This document shows, piece after piece, positions 47,928 to 55,204 of a DNA stretch of 64,000 bases. Origin of the DNA: Roseofilum halophilum BLCC-M91 (lineage in GTDB: Bacteria > Cyanobacteriota > Cyanobacteriia > Cyanobacteriales > Desertifilaceae); contig NZ_JAQPOK010000089.1 of the NCBI RefSeq assembly GCF_030068445.1, positions 1 to 64,000 of the forward strand. Direction: 5' to 3'. Position 1 is the first letter of the stretch; the number at the start of each line of letters is the position of its first letter. The notes under the pieces were generated by a model. It ran no database searches. It was not told where the DNA came from and saw only the letters and a list, made by a program, of their open reading frames with translations. Both the position numbers and the translations under genes were made by a program.

Positions 47928-49634
47928 TCATGTCCGCGACGCAAGGAAAGCGCTGTCACTTGAAGTGGATAAACTCGACATCGGCATTAACGGGCGATCG
48001 CCATACAACAGCTCTAGATACGTTTCTCCCAACTCAGACAGCAGCCTAAAATGCACCTCCTCCTCAATTCCCAACGACACCCGCACCTGAGTCAACAACT
48101 CCAAAGACTCCTGAGAACCTGTCATCTTCTTCTCCAACATTTCCCGCAAAATTCCTTCATAAACCCGCACCTTAGACTCCTGACTAAATCCCGGCAGCAC
48201 CTTAGCCAAAACATACACTTCTTCCGCTTTCAAATCCTCCAGAGAACGTCCTTCCAGAAACTCCGTAAAATCAAACTCTAATTTACTCAATTGTCGGCGC
48301 AAACTACTCGCCACACTTTCCTTATGATACAGACTTAAGGAACGATTCCACGTGCGATACAACCAGGCAGCACTTAAAAGCGGAACCAGAGCTTGAAGAC
48401 TCCATTCTAGCCATTCTGGAAATAATTCTAAGGTAGAATGGGTTCCCACGGAAAACAGAAAGTTAAACGTCACAAAGGTAGACAAGGAAAACACATGATG
48501 ACGGACTTTTGCCGCCGAAAATTCTCGATCGTGGTGTAGACAATAGGCTTTATAGGCTTTTTCCAGCCGACACAAGCTCCCATAACTCCCGAAAGTGAAT
48601 GCTGCAAAGGTCAGAGGAACAGCAATCAATCGGGGAATCGGAATAGGGATATTAAACAGGTGAAAACCAGGGGTAAACAGTCTTTGCACTTGTTCTGTGT
48701 CGTGAGTCCAAGCCCCAGAGTAAAAGTAGTCTAAATCTCCAGCATATAAAATGTAATACAAATAAAATGCAATTACCAAGCCCACATAGCCATAATGGAA
48801 AAACTTGCGCTCTGATTTCTGCAAAGAGTCCCAATAACTGCGTTCTGCGTCAATGTCAAAACAGGCGGATTTACAGGCAACACAAGCACTTTTTTCTTTC
48901 CCGGTTTCATCCATTGTTCGACACATGGATTGGGTAATTTTAGACGTGGTTTTTTCATGGGCTGGACTGCCCCATAATGCCCTGGGGCCGGTGTAAAAGA
49001 CTTCAATGGGGCCCATGGGGCAAATGTATTGACACCAGGTTTTACCGGCGAATAAATAGCCGACAATGATACTAGCCAGAATGGTGGCACTCAGAAAAGC
49101 GGCTAACAGCAGACGATGGGAGTCTAAAAATAACATTCTCAGGCATAAACCAACAAAGAGAAACCCGAATTGAAAGAGGATATGATGGCGACCGAGCCAA
49201 GAATTGGAGTCAATTTTTACTCCTTCTAAACGGATTTTACCCGTACGAGGATTGGTGATTTGTTTTTGCCGTTGAATACCCGATAAACGGGGCAGTTGGG
49301 AAAAGAAGGAGAGGGGGCAAATTCTGCGCCAACTTTCATGACCGAAGAGAAAAACGATACAGATGACTGCACCGATAATGACTCCCCAAAAGAGTCGGGT
49401 GGCGATCGCATAGGGACGCTCAATAAAACACTGTCCTTGCACCGTTACCACCTCATGACACCGTTGCGGATCGAATACCCTCGGATCGAGACGCAGTAAG
49501 CTCCAGTGGGTGTCTGGATGGGTTAACAGGGGTGAAATGGGGTCGTATATCAAAGATGCAATTAAGAGCAACCAGGCGATCGCCAGCAGCGATCGCACCC
49601 TTCTCATCTGTTTCTCAGGAACATTCTGTAACAT
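47928..49634 (-). CDS. Membrane iron-sulphur (4Fe-4S) protein
   Basis: 568-aa polytopic protein of the NapH/polyferredoxin-like type. Hydrophobic helices (LLAIAWLLLIASLIY, FWGVIIGAVICIVFLF, LFLDSHRLLLAAFLSATIL) surround segments CPLSFFSQLPR and WCQYICPMGPIEVFYTG. A Cys-rich stretch C-x9-12-CVACKSAC near residue 265 fits one 4Fe-4S cluster. The cluster number looks lower than in classic NapH. The last 130 residues form a soluble helical domain that is not recognised. It starts after AAGGAGGT with good spacing. The electron partner is unknown. Confidence 0.85.
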   Translation of the reverse strand: MLQNVPEKQMRRVRSLLAIAWLLLIASLIYDPISPLLTHPDTHWSLLRLDPRVFDPQRCHEVVTVQGQCFIERPYAIATRLFWGVIIGAVICIVFLFGHESWRRICPLSFFSQLPRLSGIQRQKQITNPRTGKIRLEGVKIDSNSWLGRHHILFQFGFLFVGLCLRMLFLDSHRLLLAAFLSATILASIIVGYLFAGKTWCQYICPMGPIEVFYTGPRALWGSPAHEKTTSKITQSMCRTMDETGKEKSACVACKSACFDIDAERSYWDSLQKSERKFFHYGYVGLVIAFYLYYILYAGDLDYFYSGAWTHDTEQVQRLFTPGFHLFNIPIPIPRLIAVPLTFAAFTFGSYGSLCRLEKAYKAYCLHHDREFSAAKVRHHVFSLSTFVTFNFLFSVGTHSTLELFPEWLEWSLQALVPLLSAAWLYRTWNRSLSLYHKESVASSLRRQLSKLEFDFTEFLEGRSLEDLKAEEVYVLAKVLPGFSQESKVRVYEGILREMLEKKMTGSQESLELLTQVRVSLGIEEEVHFRLLSELGETYLELLYGDRPLMPMSSLSTSSDSAFLASRT

Positions 49635-50433
49635 CGTCAGTACCTCCTTGAACTTGCTTCCATCCTAGGAAACACAGCTAGGGAATGACCTGACTCTAAA
49701 CACCCAAATCCACCTCACACTAGCACTAACCCTCCCTTCACAAAAGGACTAGAGCGGTCTAGTTCCAAAGAACTAGGCGATCGGTTATCGGGACTTAAAC
49801 AAGAAAAATGTTCAAAGCCTTAATATAACGAGATGGTGCGTGACGCGGGTATTTCACAAATCTGACAACCCGCCAAATTTCCTGGCGCGTCACACACCCT
49901 ACCCGAAATGGTTTGTGGGGTTTCCCAAAACCCCGGTAGGGTGTGTTGCGGCATCGATAAATCATCGGTTTTTACGACAAATATTAACCTTGCCGCAACG
50001 CACCACCCCCACCAACAAACCCCATGAATAAATATGTGAATTCAACCCAACATTGAATTCGGCGTTCCGTGGACGGTGCGTTATGCGGAAATATCATTGA
50101 TTTGTCACCATTCACATTTTCTGACCGCATAACACACCCTACCTATGATGGTGTCGCCCCCGGTAGGGTGTGTTGCGGCGGGAATACACCACAATTTTCA
50201 CCCAAATATCCACATCGCCGCAACGCACCACATCCCAGATATTGATATCATTTGCATGGTGCGATGATTCAAATTGGCCGATCGCGTAATTATGGATGGT
50301 GCGTTATGCGGAAATGCCATTGATTTGTGACGGTTCACATTTTCTGACCGCATAACACACCCTACCTGTTCGACAATCCAAACGTACCATTTATCTATCA
50401 TAATAATACGATCGCAATTTTCGACGGATTACA
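49635..50433. repeat. Hairpin-repeat island upstream of the RAYT gene
   Basis: After about 180 bp of plain sequence, five hairpin units follow: 49835-49903 (GGTGCGTGACGCG ends), 49935-50013 and 50162-50230 (GGTAGGGTGTGTTGCGGC ends), 50075-50143 and 50298-50366 (GGTGCGTTATGCGG ends). All share related inverted ends and a similar size (about 69-79 bp). Confidence 0.8.
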
Positions 50434-51052
50434 ATGGCAGAATATCGGCGAGAATATTGGCAGGGGGCAACCTATTTTTTTACACAGGTGACCTGCGATC
50501 GCCAGTCCTGGCTGTGCGACGATATGGCTAGGGTAGCGTTGCGACAGGCGATCGAAACGGTTCGCCGTAAACGTCCGTTTCAAATCGATGCTTTTGTCTT
50601 ATTACCCGACCATTTTCATTGTCTGTGGACGCTACCGGAAAACGATGGGGATTTTTCAACCCGAATGCGTTTGGTCAAAAGCCATGTAACCAGAGCGATC
50701 GGCGATCGCTTGAATTTGGAGACGAAAACAACGCGATCGCGCCAATCCCGTCGGGAACGAAATTTATGGCAACGGCGGTTTTGGGAACATCGGGTACGGG
50801 ACGAACAAGAATTTGCCGCCTATTGCGATTATATTCATATTAACCCGGTGAAACATGGGTTATGTAAATCGCCGACAGATTGGCCGTGGTCAACCATTCA
50901 TCGGTTTATTCAACAAGGCATTTATCCCCCCGATTGGGGCCAGTAATTTCAATTAAAAATCCCGGTAGGGTGTGTGACGCGCCAGGAAATTTGGCGGGTT
51001 GTCAGATTTGTCAAATACCCGCGTCACGCACCATCTCGTTATATTAAGGCTT
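49815..51052. mobile_element. RAYT segment bounded by 89-bp inverted repeats
   Basis: The left end 49815-49903 and the reverse complement of the right end 50964-51052 match at 88 of 89 positions, starting with AAGCCTTAATATAACGAGAT on the outside. Each end includes a hairpin, and the segment carries the RAYT transposase gene and four further hairpins. No target duplication was identified. The right end runs into a small ORF. Confidence 0.75.
50434..50946 (+). CDS. REP-associated tyrosine transposase (RAYT, IS200/Y1 family)
   Basis: 170-aa single-domain Y1 transposase of the REP-associated branch. The HUH motif is HFH in LLPDHFHCLWTLP. The helix with the probable catalytic Tyr is in FAAYCDYIHINPVKHGL, the family pattern YIHxNPVxxG. 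Length fits RAYTs. These enzymes cut and join REP hairpins. The gene is surrounded by hairpins of matching style and lies inside an 89-bp inverted-repeat bounded segment, which supports the assignment. The gene looks intact. Confidence 0.92.
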   Translation: MAEYRREYWQGATYFFTQVTCDRQSWLCDDMARVALRQAIETVRRKRPFQIDAFVLLPDHFHCLWTLPENDGDFSTRMRLVKSHVTRAIGDRLNLETKTTRSRQSRRERNLWQRRFWEHRVRDEQEFAAYCDYIHINPVKHGLCKSPTDWPWSTIHRFIQQGIYPPDWGQ

Positions 51053-51232
51053 AGAGACTGTATGGGTAAATTGTTGAAATTCTTCAAGGGTGGGAACGCT
51101 TGCTTGATGCCGTTCCAGCGTGTAGTCACCGCTGCCAACTTCGAGTTGCTGAAGGAAGCGCAACATACCAACGACTCCGAGCGAATCAACCAGAGCTTTG
51201 TAGCCATTTTTTCTAATTTCAGCTTGTTTCAT
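51044..51232 (-). CDS. Small PIN-partner (antitoxin-like) protein, 3' end in repeat
   Basis: 62-aa product beginning MKQAEIRKNGYKALVDSLGV, with GMLRFLQQLEVGSGDYTLERH, a pattern I associate with small cyanobacterial proteins next to PIN toxins. It overlaps the 3' end of the PIN gene by 14 bp on the same strand. Its last codons AAG CCT TAA are exactly the outer end of the 89-bp inverted repeat (51044-51052). The natural C-terminus was therefore probably replaced by insertion of the repeat. Role as antitoxin is inference. Confidence 0.62.
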   Translation of the reverse strand: MKQAEIRKNGYKALVDSLGVVGMLRFLQQLEVGSGDYTLERHQASVPTLEEFQQFTHTVSKP

Positions 51233-51701
51233 GGTTTGTATTTTCCTCTTGTAATCGGTTCATCAACCAAACAACCGGATTTTCAACCGGGATAGTGACT
51301 ATTTCAGGATATTGCTTGGCTTTTCGCAGAAGTCGATCGTCGGTAGTCAGAAAAATATCGACGGACGGTGACTGGGCAAATGCCAAATGCAAGGCATCGT
51401 AGAGCTTAAATCCTAGCTGCATCAACTCCTGGGCAGAAGCTTCAATTTCTGGCGTGGAGGAGAGATGGGTTTGAGCAATGGATAAGGTAGCTTCTAGCTG
51501 TTCTTGCTTGGATGAATCGGTATTTCTGGCGATTTCAAACCGAATTGCATCACTACTGAGTAGTAACCACTCTCGATCTTCGCATTTTTGGAGGATAGAC
51601 AGCATTGCTTCAGCTTCAAGTTTGACTCTTGATTGTTGCAAGTCATCCAGTGGACGGTTGAGGCAACAGATATCAGCATAAATGACATAGGTCTGGCTCA
51701 T
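51219..51701 (-). CDS. PIN-domain ribonuclease toxin-like protein
   Basis: 160-aa PIN domain protein. The acidic residues expected for metal binding are present: Asp in YADICCLNRPLDD, Glu in RFEIARN, Asp in LYDALHLAFAQ and the DD in LTTDDRLLRKA. Typical members cut RNA and act in toxin-antitoxin pairs. It starts by ATGA overlap with a 51-codon ORF and overlaps the next small ORF at its end, an operon of three small genes. Confidence 0.85.
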   Translation of the reverse strand: MSQTYVIYADICCLNRPLDDLQQSRVKLEAEAMLSILQKCEDREWLLLSSDAIRFEIARNTDSSKQEQLEATLSIAQTHLSSTPEIEASAQELMQLGFKLYDALHLAFAQSPSVDIFLTTDDRLLRKAKQYPEIVTIPVENPVVWLMNRLQEENTNHETS

Positions 51702-51853
51702 GGCTCACCTCGAACGATCTGCAATTCTGCTTTGCCGGTTGCAGCATCCGTAGCGATCGCGGGGATGAATCCATTGGGGTCAAACTTAGGAGCCAATAGC
51801 ATTCCTTCTTCGACAGCTTCAACGGAAGTCCGGGCAGCAAATTGTGATGACAT
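51698..51853 (-). CDS. 51-aa ORF upstream of PIN gene, resembles a HisI N-terminus
   Basis: Reads MSSQFAARTSVEAVEEG..., then LAPKFDPNGFIPAIATDAATG, before ending in KAELQIVRGEP. The middle resembles the FDENGLIPAIVQDAETGEV region of HisI (phosphoribosyl-AMP cyclohydrolase), but the catalytic part is absent. Its stop overlaps the PIN start (ATGA), implying translational coupling. It may be an antitoxin-like small protein or a truncated hisI piece; the resemblance is by eye. No clear Shine-Dalgarno sequence precedes the start. Confidence 0.5.
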   Translation of the reverse strand: MSSQFAARTSVEAVEEGMLLAPKFDPNGFIPAIATDAATGKAELQIVRGEP

Positions 51854-51919
51854 TAGCACAAAAGAATGAGAATAATAATTATCGCATAATTTGGCAAACT
51901 ACATCTGTTACAACCAGCG

Positions 51920-52300
51920 ATTTGAAATGGTGCGTTATGCGGAAATATCATTGATTTGTCGCCATTAACATTTTCTGGCCGCATAACACACCCTACCTAT
52001 GATGGTGTCGCGCGATTTGGAATGGTGCGTTATGCGGAAATATCATTGATTTGTCACCATTCGCATTTTCTGGCCGCATAACACACCCTACCTATGATGG
52101 TATCGCGCGATTTGGAATGGTGCGTTATGCGGAAATATCATTGATTTGTCACCATTCACATTTTCTGACCGCATAACACACCCTACCTATGATGGTGTCG
52201 CGCGATTTGGAATGGTGCGTTATGCGGAAATATCATTGATTTGTCACCATTGACATTTTCTGACCGCATAACACACCCTACCTATGATGGGATCGCCCCC
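51920..52300. repeat. Tandem array of four 95-bp hairpin units
   Basis: GGTGCGTTATGCGG begins at 51929, 52024, 52119 and 52214, exactly 95 bp apart. Each unit folds as GGTGCGTTATGCGG...CCGCATAACACACC and is followed by CCTACCTATGATGG and a GATTTGGAA-type linker (TCGCGCGATTTGG). Units differ at a few positions only. Single copies of the same hairpin lie at 50075-50143 and 50298-50366. Confidence 0.95.
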
Positions 52301-52594
52301 GGTAGGGTGTGTTACGGCGGGAATACATGATGGGTTTTGACGCAAATATTGACATCGCCGTAACGCACCACCCCCACCGAAAAATTCCATTAATAAATAT
52401 TGGTTTTACACAGACAAAACCGACCCAGAAAAACATATTATTTCTGGGTGTTTGTGAAATTGGGATGATGTGATGATGATTTTATAAATGACCGTGATGG
52501 TGGAAATGTGGAGGCGGTGCGTTACGGCGATTTCCCTTTTCTGGTGGCGCACGAAGGTTTATTGTCGCCGTAACGCACCCTACCTAACTAGTAG
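52301..52594. repeat. Two more hairpin repeats next to the array
   Basis: 52301-52378 (GGTAGGGTGTGTTACGGC...GCCGTAACGCACCACC) and 52516-52584 (GGTGCGTTACGGCGA...TCGCCGTAACGCACCC), variants of the same family. The 137 bp between them contain no ORF that I would support. Confidence 0.7.
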
Positions 52595-54382
52595 TTAGGA
52601 TAGAGGAAGTTTGGGGGAGTGAGAAGTTTGATGACCCTGTTGCCACAGGGTGGCATAGAGTCCTTCTCGTTCCACCAAATCCGTATGGTGTCCCGATGCG
52701 GTAATGCTGCCATGTTCCAGAACAAAGATTTTATCCGCACGCAAGGCTTGGGCGATGCGGTGGGTGATGACTATTACCGTGCGCTTTTGGGCGATGCGAT
52801 CGATAGTCGCGAGAATTCCCGCTTCCGTCGCCACATCCAGGGCAGATGTGGCTTCGTCGAGAATCAGAATTGCCGGATCTCTCACCAACGCTCTCGCTAG
52901 GGCGATTCTTTGCCGTTGTCCCCCCGATAGTTGTCCGCCCCTGTCGCCAACCCGGGTCTCGTAACCTTGGGGTAAAGTTAAGATAAAATTGTGAATTTCG
53001 GCTGCTTTGGCGGCGGCTTCTACTTGTGCATCGCTGGCTTCTAAATCACCCATGCGGATATTTTCTCGGATGGAAGTGTTAAATAAAATCACCTCCTGAG
53101 AAACCAGTCCGATTTGAGAGCGCAGGGAACGCAAAGTGGCATGGCGTAAATCGATTCCATCCAACAAAATGCTCCCTTTGTCGGGGTCATAAAAGCGCGT
53201 CAGTAAGTTAACAATCGTGCTTTTCCCAGCCCCACTCTGCCCGACAAACATCACATACTCGCCGTGACGAATTTTCAGGGATAAGTTTTTAACTCCGACT
53301 CTCTCGGTAGAGTAGTTAAAAGTGACAGTATCAAAGCAAATTTCCTGGGAAAAATGCGGCAATGCAACTGCATCCGGTGACTCTTGCACTGTGGGCGTTT
53401 CTGAGAAAATATCCGTGATGCGTCGCAGGGCAGCTACACCATCAATAAAAATCGGAATCGAACTGGCTAGGGCAAGAATATAGAGGTTTAAATTGAGGAG
53501 CAAAACTTGATAGGAAACGAGAGTCCCTACAGAAATATAATTGTTGTAGGTCATCACCGAACCGATACTGAGGATGGCAAGCTGGGTGAGAACAAAGAGA
53601 ATGAGGGGAATTCTTTGTACTAAGTAGGACAAAAACATTGCCCGAACATAAATTCGCTGCAAGTCATTCAACTCACGGTCAAACTCTTGAGAAGCGCGAG
53701 TCTCCATGCCAAACAGTTTGACCACAGATTGAGAGAGAATATTTTCTTCGAGGAGACTGGAAATTTCTCCTTCTTTTTGCAGCACATGATAACCTTTGGC
53801 AGTAGCGATTTGGGCAATGGGTGCAGGAGCAATAACACAGAGGGTAATACCCATCAACGTCAAAGTGGCTAACTGCCAGTTGAGTAAGAAGAGGAAAACC
53901 GTAGAAAAGAGGATGTTGCTCATTGCCATAACCACCACGGTTAGCCCCGCCGAGATTAAACCATCTTCTACAGTTTTTACGTCGGAAATGATACATTTAA
54001 GAATATCTCCGGCTGAACGTCGTCCAAAAAACTCCATTGACAGACCCTGGAGATGCTCGAATAGAGAGCGGCGAATATTGTTAGTAATAATAATTCCCAA
54101 TCTGGCTCCTAAAAAATTACCCAGCAAGCCAATGGCAATGTAAAGAATTGCCCCAATACAAAGTAGGGATATGATTAAAACTAAAAGTCGGTAATTTTGA
54201 GGGATAATTGCTGCATCAACCAGAAATTTTAAGCTGACTCTCGATACAGAATCAAAGGCCGCATTAAAAATAATGCAGCAAAACATAAGAATAACTTGCC
54301 ATTTGTAGGGGCCGATATATTTAGCGATGGTTTTGATAAACCAAGTAAGCTGCTGCATGGTTGGTGTAAATGCTGTTGGCAA
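52595..54382 (-). CDS. ABC exporter (MsbA/HlyB-like half-transporter)
   Basis: 595-aa fused membrane and ATPase protein that should work as a dimer. The first 320 residues hold six hydrophobic helices. The ATPase has Walker A GQSGAGKSTIVNLL, signature LSGGQRQRIALARALV and Walker B ILILDEATSALD. No C39 peptidase domain is present. The substrate is unknown: lipid, peptide or protein are all possible. It lies about 290 bp downstream, same strand, of a tiny ORF with a strong Shine-Dalgarno sequence, and of a secreted-looking solute-binding protein gene further on. Confidence 0.92.
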   Translation of the reverse strand: MPTAFTPTMQQLTWFIKTIAKYIGPYKWQVILMFCCIIFNAAFDSVSRVSLKFLVDAAIIPQNYRLLVLIISLLCIGAILYIAIGLLGNFLGARLGIIITNNIRRSLFEHLQGLSMEFFGRRSAGDILKCIISDVKTVEDGLISAGLTVVVMAMSNILFSTVFLFLLNWQLATLTLMGITLCVIAPAPIAQIATAKGYHVLQKEGEISSLLEENILSQSVVKLFGMETRASQEFDRELNDLQRIYVRAMFLSYLVQRIPLILFVLTQLAILSIGSVMTYNNYISVGTLVSYQVLLLNLNLYILALASSIPIFIDGVAALRRITDIFSETPTVQESPDAVALPHFSQEICFDTVTFNYSTERVGVKNLSLKIRHGEYVMFVGQSGAGKSTIVNLLTRFYDPDKGSILLDGIDLRHATLRSLRSQIGLVSQEVILFNTSIRENIRMGDLEASDAQVEAAAKAAEIHNFILTLPQGYETRVGDRGGQLSGGQRQRIALARALVRDPAILILDEATSALDVATEAGILATIDRIAQKRTVIVITHRIAQALRADKIFVLEHGSITASGHHTDLVEREGLYATLWQQGHQTSHSPKLPLS

Positions 54383-54673
54383 AAATTTAGACTGCCATCT
54401 TCGTGGGTCTAATCCCGACGGTGGGCAATGCTCACGCTATTACTAAAGCAAACTCAAAATCCGATCTCCTGGATTTCGGTGAACTGCCGATGCTTTTATG
54501 CCTTTGAGGGCTAGGTGTTTCGATATTTTCTCAATCAGTAGGATGAGCGTTGCCCATCCTACTTTTGAGTCAGTAGGGTGAGAGAGGCTCACCCCAGTTC
54601 TTTTCCATTGCAATTAATCACGGGATTGAACGAAAAAGATTAATTGACGGAAAGAAGTATTATGATGCTTTAA
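54383..54673. other. Intergenic region with two hairpins
   Basis: About 290 bp between the ABC exporter and the tiny ORF. Two imperfect palindromes are present: AGTAGGATGagcgttgccCATCCTACT near 54540 and GGGTGAGagaggCTCACCC near 54580. Both are common repeat types. No long ORF. Confidence 0.45.
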
Positions 54674-54703
54674 TTACCAACGCCGCCAGAAGAAAAAAAA
54701 CAT
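54674..54703 (-). CDS. Candidate tiny ORF, MFFFFWRRW
   Basis: Nine-codon ORF: ATG, four Phe codons (TTT TTT TTC TTC), TGG CGG CGT TGG, TAA. It is preceded by AAAGGAGGTGAT, a 12-base match to the anti-Shine-Dalgarno end of 16S rRNA, spaced well for the ATG at 54703. A second in-frame ATG at 54712 would add MIN but is too close to the Shine-Dalgarno sequence. Upstream lies a perfect hairpin GCGGGAC-gt-GTCCCGC (54767-54782). Both a leader peptide (Phe/Trp-rich) and a secreted or signalling peptide are possible. No homologue can be checked here. Confidence 0.4.
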   Translation of the reverse strand: MFFFFWRRW

Positions 54704-54724
54704 ATTAATCATCACCTCCTTTTT
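54704..54724 (-). promoter_or_regulatory. Very strong Shine-Dalgarno sequence of the tiny ORF
   Basis: On the minus strand AAAAAGGAGGTGATGATTAAT precedes the ATG. AAAGGAGGTGAT is complementary to 12 bases of the 16S rRNA 3' end, much longer than any other ribosome-binding site seen in the window. Confidence 0.75.
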
Positions 54725-55204
54725 GTTTTGTATGGGTTTATTTGCAGAACATTTACTCCGCTTAACGCGGGACGTGTCCCGCCTGAATTGGAATTTTCAT
54801 GGTGCTTTATCCTTCGGTTAGAGATGGTTTAGAGTGACGCGAAATAATGGCATCGTGCCGTTTTATTTCTTGGCTAGTTTCATTGTCTCTTAAAGAGATT
54901 TTAGGATTTTATTTTGAGGTTGAAAGTTTCTGTGGTATTGATTGCCTTGATAAACTCCACATTCATTTTGTCGTTGCAATTTCCCTATTTTTGCATAATT
55001 TTTCAGTTTAGTAGTCCGTTTTACAGGAGGATTACCTGTACTTAATGGGATTGATTGCTGATTGAAAATCGCGCTTTTAAAGAAAGATGAAAGATGAGTA
55101 GGGGTTGGCACCAGCATCATGTCACGACTCCAATGAATTGACAGTAAATCTACAGTAGTTATTGTGGTCAGGGGAGAGTTATAAATTCCCCCGACGGCAC
55201 AAAA
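54713..55204. other. Intergenic region upstream of the tiny ORF
   Basis: About 490 bp between the tiny ORF and the solute-binding protein gene. It contains the hairpin at 54767-54782 and otherwise no convincing gene. One longer open frame (54890-55120, minus) gives a low-complexity peptide without family resemblance. Confidence 0.4.

Noticed and set aside
50953-51207. 84-codon frame across the right inverted repeat
   Set aside because: It overlaps the 62-aa PIN partner in another frame and runs through repeat DNA.
51920-52300. Possible CRISPR array
   Set aside because: The whole 95-bp unit is repeated including what would be spacers, and no cas genes are nearby.
54890-55120. 76-codon frame on the minus strand upstream of the tiny ORF
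   Set aside because: Low-complexity, no family resemblance and no good ribosome-binding site.
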